Shown here: positions 55,873 through 64,000 of the stretch, in pieces
Position numbering within the stretch: the first letter of the stretch is position 1
Layout of the letters: each line of letters begins with the position of its first letter
NCBI GenBank assembly: GCA_021824175.1
Contig: JAKALP010000010.1
Location: 171,967-235,966 of the forward strand
Origin: Deltaproteobacteria bacterium
GTDB taxonomy: Bacteria; Desulfobacterota; Desulfobacteria; Desulfobacterales; Desulfosarcinaceae
Direction of reading: 5' to 3'
Length of the DNA: 64,000 nucleotides
Notes under the pieces: model-generated
What the model was told of the DNA's origin: nothing
Seen by the model: the letters and a program-made list of their open reading frames with translations, nothing else
Databases searched by the model: none
Position numbers and translations under genes: made by a program

Positions 55873-57176
55873 GCACCTACGCCCACGTCAACCTCTGGGG
55901 TCGCACCATTGGCGCCGTGGCCCTGGAAGAGGGGCGTCCCTTCGCGGCCTTTGAGTATGACCCGGCCTTTGCCCGCAGCGGCATTGAGATCGCGCCCCTG
56001 ATGATGCCCCTGTCCCATCGGGTCTATTCCTTTCCGGAACTGCCCCTCCAGAGCTTTCGCGGCCTGCCCGGCCTGCTGGCCGACTCGCTGCCGGACAAAT
56101 TCGGCCATGCCCTCATCGACGTCTGGTTGGCCACCCAGGGGCGCTTGCCCCAATCCTTCAATGCCGTGGAGCGCCTGTGCTATGTGGGCCGGCGCGGCAC
56201 CGGGGCTCTGGAATATACGCCGGTGTTGGGCCCAAGAAGTAAGAGCGCCTCCCGAATCCAGGTGGATCGATTGGTGGCCCTGGCTTCGGAAATCTTGACC
56301 CAGCGCAACGATTTGCTGGCCTCTTTTGCAGGCCGCGGTAAAGACAAGGCTTTGGCGGACATATTAAGGGTCGGCACCTCGGCCGGCGGGGCCCGGGCCA
56401 AAGCCTTGATCGCCTGGAACCCGGTCACCCACGAGGTGCGCTCTGGCCAGATCGAAACGGGCCAAGGCTTTGAATATTGGCTGCTCAAGTTTGACGGCGT
56501 GCACGGCAACCAGGATAAAGAGATGGAAGATCCCCAAGGCTTTGGCGTGATCGAATACGCCTACTGGCACATGGCCCGGGCCGCCGGCATCGCCATGAGC
56601 GAATGCCGACTGCTTGAAGAAAATCAGCGCCGCCACTTCATGACACGCCGCTTTGACCGTCTGGCCAATGGTGAAAAACTCCACATGCAATCCCTGGGCG
56701 CCATGGCCCATCTGGATTTCAACCTGGCCGGCGCCTATGGGTATGAACAGGCCCTGCTGGTGATCCGGCGCCTGGGCCTGCCCATGGATGCGGTGGAAGA
56801 ACAGTTCCGGCGCATGGTATTCAACATCCTGGCCCGCAACCAGGATGACCATGTGAAGAACATCGCTTTTCTGATGGACAAAAGCGGCCGCTGGTCCCTG
56901 TCACCGGCCTTTGACGTCACCTACAGCTACAACCCGACCGGGGCCTGGACCGCCAGCCACCAGATGGCCCTAAACGGCAAACGCGACGGATTTCTACTGG
57001 AAGACTTTCAGGCCTGCGCCAGGGCCGCCACCCTGAAACGGGGGCGGGCCGAGGCCATCATCGAAGAAGTGCGCCAAGCCGTTTCACGCTGGCCGGAGTT
57101 TGCCGATTTGGCCGGCGTGCCGGCGGCTTGGCGGGACCGGATTTATCAGACTTTGCGGTTAAAAAGATTGGAATAG
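55869..57176 (+). CDS. HipA-like Ser/Thr kinase toxin
   Basis: The 435-residue protein has the HipA N-terminal subdomain (VNLWGRTIGAVALEEG, FEYDPAF) followed by LPLQSFRGLPGLLADSLPDKFG and the kinase core: GTSAGGARAKAL (P-loop-like), KFDGVHGNQDKE, FMTRRFDRLANGEKLHM, the catalytic NQDDHVKNIAFL and the metal-binding LSPAFDVTYS. HipA phosphorylates a tRNA synthetase in E. coli; the target here is unknown. All key residues look intact, so the toxin is probably active. It forms an overlapping pair with the HipB-like gene. Confidence 0.9.
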   Translation: MSTYAHVNLWGRTIGAVALEEGRPFAAFEYDPAFARSGIEIAPLMMPLSHRVYSFPELPLQSFRGLPGLLADSLPDKFGHALIDVWLATQGRLPQSFNAVERLCYVGRRGTGALEYTPVLGPRSKSASRIQVDRLVALASEILTQRNDLLASFAGRGKDKALADILRVGTSAGGARAKALIAWNPVTHEVRSGQIETGQGFEYWLLKFDGVHGNQDKEMEDPQGFGVIEYAYWHMARAAGIAMSECRLLEENQRRHFMTRRFDRLANGEKLHMQSLGAMAHLDFNLAGAYGYEQALLVIRRLGLPMDAVEEQFRRMVFNILARNQDDHVKNIAFLMDKSGRWSLSPAFDVTYSYNPTGAWTASHQMALNGKRDGFLLEDFQACARAATLKRGRAEAIIEEVRQAVSRWPEFADLAGVPAAWRDRIYQTLRLKRLE

Positions 57177-57201
57177 AAGAACCGAAAGGATTTTACCCCA
57201 C

Positions 57202-57933
57202 ATGGAAGAACCCGAACTGATCGCCCTGGACTCCGAAGAACCGTTCCAGTTTGCCTGCGGTCCCGGCGTGGCCTGCTTTAACCAGTGCTGCCAGGACCTC
57301 AACCAGGCCCTGATGCCCTATGACGTGCTGCAGTTGCGACTCCATTTGAAGCTCACCTGGGAGCAATTTCTATCGCGCCATGCGGCCTTGTATGCCGGTC
57401 CCGGCTCTGGGCTGCCCGTGGTTTCCCTGCGCTTTTCCCATTCCCAGGACAAACGCTGCCCCTTTGTAACCCCCCAAGGATGCAGCGTCTACACGGCCCG
57501 GCCCACCTCCTGCCGGCTCTATCCCGTAGCCCGCGCCCTGCAACGCTCGCGCCGGGACGGCCGCCTCAGCGAACACTTCGCGCTCGTCAAGGAGCCTCAC
57601 TGCCTGGGTTTTCATCAAGGCCCGCGCCAAACCGCGCGCCAATGGATCGAAGACCAGGGCGCCGCGGCCGGACTGGCCGCCAATGACCAGCTCATGGAGC
57701 TGATTGCTCTCAAAAACCGCCTGCGCCCTGGTCCCCTGTCGGCCGAGCACCAGCAATGGGCTGTGATGGCCTTCTACGATCTTGATCTTCTCAAGCAGGA
57801 AGCCGCCGCCGGCCGCCTGAAGCAAATCGCGCGCGGAATACTTCGCCCCCTTCCCAGCCCAGGCGAAGAGTTTGCCTGGCTCTCGTGGGGTTTGCAGTGG
57901 CTTCGCTTGGCGCTTTTTGGGGAGGCGAAGTAA
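57202..57933 (+). CDS. YkgJ-family cysteine-cluster protein
   Basis: The 243-residue protein has the YkgJ pattern: CGPGVACFNQCCQDL near residues 19-33, then CPFV..GCSVYTARPTSCRLYP at about 89-110 and HCLGF later. The cysteines probably bind zinc or an iron-sulfur cluster. The family's activity is unknown. It follows the hipA-like gene by 25 bases on the same strand and may be co-transcribed with it by chance or read-through. Confidence 0.85.
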   Translation: MEEPELIALDSEEPFQFACGPGVACFNQCCQDLNQALMPYDVLQLRLHLKLTWEQFLSRHAALYAGPGSGLPVVSLRFSHSQDKRCPFVTPQGCSVYTARPTSCRLYPVARALQRSRRDGRLSEHFALVKEPHCLGFHQGPRQTARQWIEDQGAAAGLAANDQLMELIALKNRLRPGPLSAEHQQWAVMAFYDLDLLKQEAAAGRLKQIARGILRPLPSPGEEFAWLSWGLQWLRLALFGEAK

Positions 57934-57951
57934 TCGCCGTTCGGGCAATAA

Positions 57952-58378
57952 TTAAGGAGTCAAGCTGGCCAGGGCCTTCATCAGCGCCGGCCGGCATCGG
58001 GCCAGGGCCGAGATCTCACCGGCGGCTTCCGCGATCTGGATGTTCTCCTTCTCAACGAAAATCGCAATCATGTAGCCATAGTCTTGAGGACCATAAGGCG
58101 CAGTCAGCTCCAACAGATGTCCTGGCCGTGCGCCAGCCTGGAGTGGGCCTTCGGCGCCGAAATGATAGCCAGCCTCCAGCATGCGCTTTTTCATGGCCTC
58201 TTTCCAGAACGCCATATCTGCATAGGGCTTATTGGGCACACGGCGCACTCGGTAGACAATCCCATCGGGGTTGACCGCCTTGAAGGTCTCATCCGTCGGA
58301 TAGGCGGCAAATCCGTCGGGCAGCGCAGCCGGAGTGATATGCACGCAGGCGCACAGCCATCTTTCTTTTGAAGACCAT
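57952..58378 (-). CDS. Probable lipoprotein gene with frameshift near its start
   Basis: The main frame (from a GTG at 58344) gives 130 residues: MHITPAALPDGFAAYPTDET, GIVYRVRRVPNKPYADMAFWKEAMKKRML, then GHLLELTAPYGPQDYGYMIAIFV. Upstream, an ATG at 58378 with AAAGGAAT at good spacing opens MVFKRKMAVRL in a different frame, like the start of a signal peptide; the main frame before the GTG reads LCACV. A one-base shift would join them to a lipoprotein signal with Cys. So either the gene is frameshifted and secretion lost, or translation begins internally. Function is unknown. Confidence 0.5.
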
Positions 58379-58587
58379 GGGATTCCTTTTGAACGTTGAG
58401 ATGTTGAGTGAAGTTGTTATGGAATTAAAGCATTTTTGGTGTATTGCTAAGAAAGCGCGGCATCAAGTAAAAGTCGAAGCAACGGTAACCGCATTTTGAA
58501 TATGGCGCCGAATCATGGTGATGATATTAACCAGATTGTGGCGAATTTACAAGAGCTGGACTCTCTTTAATCTTCTGAATGGCGCTG

Positions 58588-58995
58588 TCAGCCCGTGATA
58601 TTAAACAACTTGATGGATATTATCTTCTGATAGGATAAAAAATCTTTGTCGGTAGTAAAAATGGGAACGTCGAGCCTATAGGCCACCCCACAAATCAAAA
58701 AATCGATATGTGATCCTTGGATTCCTTTTTTTCGGCATTGATTACTAAACTCTGCCGCCTGCTCATAATCGGAGTCGACGATAGGCGTATTTTCAAAATA
58801 GGCTATTCTTTCTCTGACTGTTCTATACTTGCGCAGATCGCTATACCCAGAAAGGATTTCTTGCCGGATAGGCCCAATGATTATGGCTCGCTGATTGCGT
58901 ATAAGAAAGGTGAGCGCATTGACTTCCGGTTGATGTTCTTTATTCGGCGAACGTAAAGCATAAGACCATATTGGCGTATCAACCAGGACTTTCAA
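58588..58995 (-). CDS. vapC: VapC-type PIN-domain toxin
   Basis: The 135-residue protein has the four acidic residues of a PIN ribonuclease: Asp6 in VLVDTPIWSYAL, Glu in PIRQEIL, Asp in GSHIDFLICGVA and Asp in FTTDKDF. It would cleave a specific RNA, often tRNA. The ATG overlaps the vapB stop codon (58992-58995). Key residues are all present, so it is probably active. Confidence 0.9.
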   Translation of the reverse strand: MKVLVDTPIWSYALRSPNKEHQPEVNALTFLIRNQRAIIIGPIRQEILSGYSDLRKYRTVRERIAYFENTPIVDSDYEQAAEFSNQCRKKGIQGSHIDFLICGVAYRLDVPIFTTDKDFLSYQKIISIKLFNITG

Positions 58996-59189
58996 TGGGT
59001 TCTTCCCTTTTTATAGTCATAATCGGGATCGGGATCCATTTTGCCGAATATATTTATTATCTCCAGCTGTTTGCGCCTATCAACAAACTCCTTAAGCGCC
59101 AGATTGACCGTATCCTTTTTGGTTTTCAATCCGCTGATCTCTAACGCCTCGTTCAATAATTTATCGTCGATTGCCAGATTGCTGGCCAT
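58992..59189 (-). CDS. vapB: VapB-type antitoxin
   Basis: The 65-residue protein starts MASNLAIDDKLLNEALEISG, then LKTKKDTVNLALKEFVDRRKQ, a ribbon-helix-helix of the type II VapB family, and ends with a toxin-binding tail (KMDPDPDYDYKKGRTH). The ATG at 59189 has AGGAGG six bases upstream; the longer frame is rejected. An operator-like palindrome lies just upstream. The pair overlaps by four bases. Confidence 0.9.
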   Translation of the reverse strand: MASNLAIDDKLLNEALEISGLKTKKDTVNLALKEFVDRRKQLEIINIFGKMDPDPDYDYKKGRTH

Positions 59190-59208
59190 AAAAGGCCTCC
59201 TTTTTTTA

Positions 59209-59248
59209 CACACCGTATTACACATCTTATTGTGTGTCAATCGGTGTG
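59209..59248 (-). promoter_or_regulatory. vapBC promoter with palindromic operator
   Basis: CACACCG (59209-59215) and CGGTGTG (59242-59248) with inner ACACA/TGTGT form an imperfect palindrome. On the minus strand TTGACA is followed, 17 bases later, by TACGGT, a plausible -35/-10 pair inside the palindrome, so antitoxin binding would block the promoter. Confidence 0.6.
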
Positions 59249-59394
59249 GACGGTGCTGCAGGAATTATAAAAAACTCCCCCAATACTCCAATAACAGGGA
59301 TTAAGACGGCGCCCACCTTGCATTTTCAAAGGCCAAGTTTGAATTTGCATGGTGTTTTTGGCCGCGGTGATGCTTTGGCAGGATCTGCCGCGTC

Positions 59395-59424
59395 ATCTTT
59401 TTGCCGGTGGGGCGGCAAAAAGAT
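59395..59424. repeat. 12-bp perfect hairpin in the vapB/transglycosylase gap
   Basis: ATCTTTTTGCCG and CGGCAAAAAGAT enclose the loop GTGGGG. The T-run is on the wrong side of the stem for a standard terminator in either direction. The rest of the 59249-59572 gap shows no gene. Confidence 0.5.
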
Positions 59425-59572
59425 TTGGACCCAGGGGACTGGGCAATGGCCCACTTGTAGATAACAACTTGATATTAATATAAAAGTCACGATACCGAAA
59501 GGCTGGAATAAAATTTGCTGCATCCTTCCAGGGTGCCTCACTCAAAAGGGACATCGAAAGGGCGCGTTGTTT

Positions 59573-60421
59573 ATGGCGGCCAACACCCGCTTGGGGATCG
59601 AAGATTATTTGAAAAGAACCGGAATTGGACGCCAGAGGCTGCGCCAGGCGCAGGCCCCCTCCGCACTCTCGCCCAGCCGTAATTCCAGCGGCGACTTCGC
59701 CCAATTGCTGGATGGGCTGCAGCCCGCTGCCCAGGTCCCGGCCAAACCAGCATCGGGCCGCTTGCAGCTGAATGACTACCGTCAGCGGCCGGTGCGGCTC
59801 AGGAGTATTACGGTGCCCGCCGCTACTCAAAAACTGCCAGAAATATCGTCCCGCGCGGCCGACGGACCATGGCTGCTTGCCGATACGCCACCGGCGGCAA
59901 CGCCACCCAAAGAGATCGGCACGCCAGTTGATTATCAAATCAACCCGCCCCCGGATGGGCCGGCAGTGGGCCCGCAACCGGCCCCGGAACCGGCCCCAGC
60001 GGAGTTGCCCCTGGCCGAACGCATTGCCGCCGGTATCCGAGTGGCCGCCGATAAATATGATCTGCCGCCAGCCCTGATCCACAGCGTGATTCGGGCCGAG
60101 TCCAATTTCCAGCCCGATGCGGTCTCGCCGGCCGGCGCCCAGGGCCTGATGCAGCTGATGCCGGCCACGGCCGAAGAACTAGGGGTTGAGGACCCTTTTA
60201 ATATTGAGCAAAACATTGACGGCGGGGCGCGCTACCTGCGGCGGATGCTGGATCTCTTCAGCGGCAACCTTCATCAAGCCCTGAGCGCCTACAATGCTGG
60301 CCCCGGCGCGGTGATGCGCCACAATGGGCAGGTGCCCTATGCCGAAACCCGCAATTATGTCCAAAAGGTCCTGGCCTACTCACAGCAACCCCGCCAGCGC
60401 CTGGTTCCATCCAAAGTGTAA
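59573..60421 (+). CDS. Lytic transglycosylase (SLT domain)
   Basis: The 282-residue protein has a long low-complexity N-terminal half rich in Ala/Pro/Gln (to about 140) and a C-terminal SLT domain: PPALIHSVIRAESNFQPDAV with the catalytic Glu, SPAGAQGLMQLMPATAEELGV, NIEQNIDGGARYLRRML and LSAYNAGPGAV. It cleaves peptidoglycan glycan strands. No signal peptide is visible, so export may use another route (such as a flagellar or secretion apparatus) or the start is elsewhere. A TTG two codons upstream is an alternative start. Confidence 0.88.
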   Translation: MAANTRLGIEDYLKRTGIGRQRLRQAQAPSALSPSRNSSGDFAQLLDGLQPAAQVPAKPASGRLQLNDYRQRPVRLRSITVPAATQKLPEISSRAADGPWLLADTPPAATPPKEIGTPVDYQINPPPDGPAVGPQPAPEPAPAELPLAERIAAGIRVAADKYDLPPALIHSVIRAESNFQPDAVSPAGAQGLMQLMPATAEELGVEDPFNIEQNIDGGARYLRRMLDLFSGNLHQALSAYNAGPGAVMRHNGQVPYAETRNYVQKVLAYSQQPRQRLVPSKV

Positions 60422-60480
60422 GGGGCCGAGCCGCTAACCACTTCACGCCAACCATCACTATGGCTCGCATGTCTGACAGG

Positions 60481-60624
60481 TGTGCCAATTGGCACAATTA
60501 TGTGCGGGCCTGGCGCGACAATTGACACAGTGCCGAGACGGGCGTTGGGTCGCAAATCAATCTTTGCCGCATTTTCAATATGTTGTAACCCATCTGGGAG
60601 CGACTTTTAAGGCATGCTTTTTGT
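60481..60624 (+). promoter_or_regulatory. Palindromic sites and possible sigma-54 promoter
   Basis: A perfect palindrome TGTGCCAATTGGCACA lies at 60481-60496, with a related site containing GACAATTGACACA near 60520. At 60610-60624 AGGCATGCTTTTTGT has GG and TG at the -24/-12 spacing, matching 8 of 11 consensus positions. The regulator gene starts at 60675. Together they resemble upstream activator sites plus a sigma-54 promoter. Confidence 0.4.
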
Positions 60625-60674
60625 AACCACATTGGTGCTGATTCAGGGCTGCACCCTGCGCGGAAAGATCAATC

Positions 60675-62759
60675 ATGAGCACTCCCATTGCCCCTTTATG
60701 CCAAGAAGATTATGGCCGACTCGCGGCCTTTATCCTCCAGAGCGAGCGCTTCAGCCAGGCGACCGCTCTCTTTGCCATTGCCTTGGGTGTTGAGCAACCC
60801 GACCTTATGCATGGCCTATCCCTCTGGGATTGGGTGCACCCCGATGATCACCCCCTGGTGCGCGCCGAGCTATCCGGCAGCGAAGCCTTGTCTAATGTGC
60901 ATCCGCCGGTGTTTCGCCTTCTGACCCAAAACAAAGAGACGCTGTGGGCTGTGCTGAGCCGGCAGCCCCTGGCCGGCTGCGACCCGCCGGACCGCTGGGG
61001 CTGCCTGATCGATGCAACCCCCTTTGCGCGCATAACCGCCGAGCTCCAAGAGTCGCTGACCCGCTATGAATCCATACTCGATGACGCCGATATTCATCTG
61101 GGCGAAATCGATTTGGAAGGCCGCATGACCTTTATCAACGATGCCGGCTGCCGACTGTGGGGCCTGCCCCGCCGTAAACTGATTGGCTTGCACTCCGACG
61201 CCTACCTTTTCCCCGAGACCCGCGACAAGGTCACCCAAATCTACCGCCAGGTGTTCCACAGCGGCGTTCCAATCAAAAATGCGGTGATCGAAGTCATCGG
61301 CAAGGCGGGCAGCCGCCGCACCATCGAAACCTCGGTCTCTTTGATTCGCAACCCACCAGGCGTGGTGACCGGCTTCCGCAACGTGACCAGGGACATTACC
61401 GAACGCACCGAAGCGGAGAAGAATTTGGCGGCCCACCGCTCCCGGCTGCAAGCCATTTTCCGCAGTGTCGAAGATGCCATCATCACCGTTGATCCGGAGA
61501 TGAAGGTGATCGAAGCCAACCATGCCACCGAAACCATCTGCGGCGTGGGCATTCAGGAACTGGTCGGCCGGCCCTTCGAGCAAAGCCAGGCGGTTTGCAG
61601 CCGATCGTGTCGGGAAGTACTTCAGAAGACGATTGACAGCCAAACCGCCTTTAAAGAGCACCGCATCGAATGCGATCACCGCGAGCGGCTGCAGCAGGTG
61701 GCCAATATTTCCAGCGCGCCGTTGTTGGATCCCCAGGGCCATTTTATGGGGGCCGTGATGGTGATCCGCGACATCACCCGCCAGCGCGATATGGAGCGCG
61801 AGCTGCGCGAGCGCAACCAGTTCCAGAACCTCATCGGCCGCAACAAGACCATGCAGGATATCTACCGGCTGCTGGAAGATCTGGCCAGCCTGGACACCAC
61901 CGTGCTGGTCACGGGCGAAAGCGGCACCGGCAAAGAGCTGGTGGCCAAGGCCCTGCACTACAGCGGCAAGCGCGCCTTCAAACCATTTGTGACCGTCAAT
62001 TGCGCCGCGCTGAGCGAAGGGTTGCTGGAAAGCGAGCTTTTCGGCCATGTCAAGGGAGCCTTTACCGGCGCCATCCGCGACAAACAGGGCCGGTTTCAAG
62101 CGGCCCATGGAGGCACCCTGATGCTGGATGAAATCGGCGACATGCCGCCCATGATCCAGATCAAGCTTTTGCGCGTGTTACAGGAGAAGGAGTTCGAGCG
62201 CGTGGGCGACACCACCCCCATCAAAGTCGATGTGCGCGTCATTGCCTGCACCAACAAAAACTTGAAAGAAAAGGTGCGCCGGGGAGAATTCCGCCAGGAT
62301 CTTTACTACCGCCTGAAGGTGGTGGAGGTCGCCATGCCGCCGCTGCGCAATCGGCTCGAAGATCTGCCGCTGCTGGTGGATCACTTCCGCCGCGCTTTCA
62401 ATGAACGCTTCAAGAAGAACATCGAAGGCATTTCCATTGAAGTCCTGGATCTTTTTATGGAGTACTCCTGGCCCGGCAATGTGCGGGAACTGGAGCATGT
62501 GATGGAGCACGCCTTTGTGGTCTGCCACGGCGGCACGATCACGCTGAAGCATTTGCCGGCGGACATGCGCAATTTTGAAGGCGGCGCCTCCCGCGCCCCG
62601 TCCCTGTTTCGGAACCCCGGGGTCACGGACGCCGAGGAGATCACCCAGGCGTTGAAGCAAACGGGCGGCAACAAGACCAAAGCGGCACGGCTGCTGGGCA
62701 TCAGCCGCCGCACCATCTACCGGAAGATCGATGCTTTCGGTGTTCATTTTGAAATCTAG
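60675..62759 (+). CDS. PAS-domain sigma-54-dependent activator
   Basis: The 694-residue protein has an N-terminal PAS-like part and two further PAS domains (about 130-245, 255-370), then the AAA+ domain with Walker A GESGTGKE (414-421), GAFTGA (461-466), Walker B LMLDEIGDMP, and a Fis-type helix-turn-helix (NKTKAARLLGISRRTIYRKI). There is no receiver domain, so it senses a signal through its PAS domains. It precedes a zinc alcohol dehydrogenase gene by 61 bases on the same strand, which it may control, which is inference. Confidence 0.93.
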   Translation: MSTPIAPLCQEDYGRLAAFILQSERFSQATALFAIALGVEQPDLMHGLSLWDWVHPDDHPLVRAELSGSEALSNVHPPVFRLLTQNKETLWAVLSRQPLAGCDPPDRWGCLIDATPFARITAELQESLTRYESILDDADIHLGEIDLEGRMTFINDAGCRLWGLPRRKLIGLHSDAYLFPETRDKVTQIYRQVFHSGVPIKNAVIEVIGKAGSRRTIETSVSLIRNPPGVVTGFRNVTRDITERTEAEKNLAAHRSRLQAIFRSVEDAIITVDPEMKVIEANHATETICGVGIQELVGRPFEQSQAVCSRSCREVLQKTIDSQTAFKEHRIECDHRERLQQVANISSAPLLDPQGHFMGAVMVIRDITRQRDMERELRERNQFQNLIGRNKTMQDIYRLLEDLASLDTTVLVTGESGTGKELVAKALHYSGKRAFKPFVTVNCAALSEGLLESELFGHVKGAFTGAIRDKQGRFQAAHGGTLMLDEIGDMPPMIQIKLLRVLQEKEFERVGDTTPIKVDVRVIACTNKNLKEKVRRGEFRQDLYYRLKVVEVAMPPLRNRLEDLPLLVDHFRRAFNERFKKNIEGISIEVLDLFMEYSWPGNVRELEHVMEHAFVVCHGGTITLKHLPADMRNFEGGASRAPSLFRNPGVTDAEEITQALKQTGGNKTKAARLLGISRRTIYRKIDAFGVHFEI

Positions 62760-62820
62760 CCGGTATTGCCGGGTCGCAAGATTCGTTTGATCATTCCATT
62801 CATCGCAAGGAGGAAGAAGT

Positions 62821-63855
62821 ATGCAGGCAGCAATTTTCACCAAGGGCAAACTGGTTTTGACCGATGTGCCCAAACCCGCGCCCAAGGCCGAAGAAACCTT
62901 GGTCAAAATCACGGCCGCCGGCGTCTGCCATTCCGACATCCATTTGGTGCGCGGCGACTGGACCAATCGTGAAATCCCGTTTCCGCTGCCCATGGGCCAT
63001 GAAGGCATCGGCATCGTGGAAGAGGTCGGGCCAGGCGCGGAGAAGTATGTCAAGGCCGGCGACCGCGTGATTCTGGGCCTGGGCGGCTCGGGCGGTGGCT
63101 ATTGGTGCGGGGCCTGCGAATACTGCCTCAGCGGCCGGTCCATGATGTGCAAGGAAGGCAAAGGCATTCTGGGCACCTACGCGGAGTACATCGCCCTCTG
63201 GGCCAAATCCCTGGTCAAATTGCCCGAGGCCATCGCGGACAGTGAAGTATCCCTGGCCTGCGGCGGTTTGACCGCCTATGGCGCGGTGAGCAAACTGATC
63301 CAATTTGGCGTCAAGCCGGGCAAGCCCGTGGCTATCATTGGCGCGGCCGGCGGGCTGGGGCACTATGCGGTGCAGATCGCCAAAGCCTTTGGCTACAAAG
63401 TCCTGGGCGTGGATGTGGGTGCGCAAAAAGTGGAGTTCATCAAAACCCTGGGCGCGGACATGGCTGTGGCCGCTGATGAAACCAAGGCCTTTGTCAAGCA
63501 GAAGATCGGCGGCGTCTATGCCAGCATCGTCTTTTCCTCCAAAATCGCCGGCTTCCAGCTTGGATTCGATGTCCTTGGGCGTGGCGGGTTGCTCATCTGC
63601 GTGGGCATGCCGGCCCTCAGCGAAGGCGGGCTTTCCATCACGCCTTTGGATCTGCTCAAAAAGGGGGCCATCATCATGCCCTCGGCCGTGGGCACGGTAC
63701 AAGACATGCGAGAATTGGTGCAACTGGCCGCGGACGGCAAAGTCAAAACCCACGTCAGCCGCTATTTACAACTCTCCCAGCTCAACGAAGTACTAGACGA
63801 GTTACACGCCGGCAAGTTCACCGGCCGCGCGGTGATCAACGATTTGCGGCATTGA
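62821..63855 (+). CDS. Zinc-dependent alcohol dehydrogenase
   Basis: The 344-residue medium-chain dehydrogenase has catalytic zinc ligands Cys36 (AGVCHSDIHL) and His60-Glu61 (MGHEGIG), a third Cys in SLACGGLTAYGAV, the structural zinc site Cys96, Cys99, Cys102 and Cys110 (WCGACEYCLSGRSMMC), and the NAD(P)-binding GAAGGLGHYAVQIAK. It oxidises an alcohol or reduces an aldehyde; the substrate is not determined. AAGGAGGAAG precedes the ATG. It lies directly behind the sigma-54 activator. Confidence 0.94.
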   Translation: MQAAIFTKGKLVLTDVPKPAPKAEETLVKITAAGVCHSDIHLVRGDWTNREIPFPLPMGHEGIGIVEEVGPGAEKYVKAGDRVILGLGGSGGGYWCGACEYCLSGRSMMCKEGKGILGTYAEYIALWAKSLVKLPEAIADSEVSLACGGLTAYGAVSKLIQFGVKPGKPVAIIGAAGGLGHYAVQIAKAFGYKVLGVDVGAQKVEFIKTLGADMAVAADETKAFVKQKIGGVYASIVFSSKIAGFQLGFDVLGRGGLLICVGMPALSEGGLSITPLDLLKKGAIIMPSAVGTVQDMRELVQLAADGKVKTHVSRYLQLSQLNEVLDELHAGKFTGRAVINDLRH

Positions 63856-64000
63856 TTTCGAACTATAAACTAAGGCTCATCCGACATTTTAATGGGCCTA
63901 CCCAAGATATTGTGGTTCAAGTATATTGATAGAGGGCTTTTACAGCCCCTGTGCCATTTGACCCGGGATGATGGTCTGGGGGGATTTTTTATGGGTCCCC
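63856..64000. other. Right-edge stretch, no supported gene
   Basis: About 145 bases follow the dehydrogenase stop. A short stem (GGGCTTTTACAGCCC) is visible near 63938, without a T-run. A downstream gene may begin beyond the window. Confidence 0.4.

Overview
The window is a chromosomal segment of a moderately GC-rich Gram-negative bacterium, most probably a member of the Desulfobacterota (former Deltaproteobacteria, Desulfobacterales-like). This rests on gene order (lpxC-DUF4390-ntrY-ntrX-rsmD; rplU-rpmA-obgE-nadD-rsfS-gpmI), on LPS and lipoprotein genes (lpxC, lnt), on a probable HesB-like selenoprotein, on a double-length UvrA and on an acyl-CoA dehydrogenase with a rubredoxin-like tail. 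The assignment is inferred from content, not from a database search.

Layout. 1-3.6 kb: a truncated secreted protein gene, a four-helix-bundle (23S-rRNA intervening-sequence type) gene framed by inverted repeats, gatB, and a DUF2065-queA pair. 3.6-12.4 kb is accessory: an AlkB-type hydroxylase, an extradiol dioxygenase, a solitary HigA-type antitoxin behind a perfect palindrome, the wreck of a radical SAM/SPASM gene, a four-gene hydrolase/membrane cluster, a MopE-like lipoprotein, and an Fe-S-flavoprotein/SCP2 fusion. 12.5-25 kb: an inverted-repeat element, a HesB-like gene with an in-frame TGA (probable selenocysteine) overlapping a four-module uvrA, an orphan ABC-type binding protein, prfB with its programmed +1 frameshift, and lnt.

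25-34 kb: a Cache-domain protein and a chemoreceptor, then the lpxC-DUF4390-ntrY-ntrX-rsmD operon. 34.6-43.7 kb: comM, HU, recX, small membrane and zinc-ribbon proteins, a stand-alone HsdR-N domain, and the gpmI/rsfS/nadD/obgE/rpmA/rplU operon. 43.8-50.8 kb: a truncated ferredoxin-type gene overlapping an acyl-CoA dehydrogenase, a secreted unknown, a hybrid histidine kinase and a secreted lectin-like protein. 51-55.2 kb: a Nudix hydrolase and a three-gene signalling set (CheY-like; CheX-like phosphatase; receiver-like/Ser-Thr kinase fusion). 55.5-59.2 kb: HipBA and VapBC toxin-antitoxin pairs around a YkgJ-type cysteine-cluster protein. 59.5-64 kb: a lytic transglycosylase, a PAS/sigma-54 activator with operator-like palindromes, and a zinc alcohol dehydrogenase.

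Standout points: the TGA-containing HesB-like gene translationally coupled to uvrA; the free-standing IVS-like four-helix-bundle gene between inverted repeats; the CheY/CheX/Ser-Thr-kinase cluster; two oxygen-dependent enzymes side by side in an apparently anaerobic lineage; and several dispersed hairpin or inverted-repeat families in the intergenic regions.
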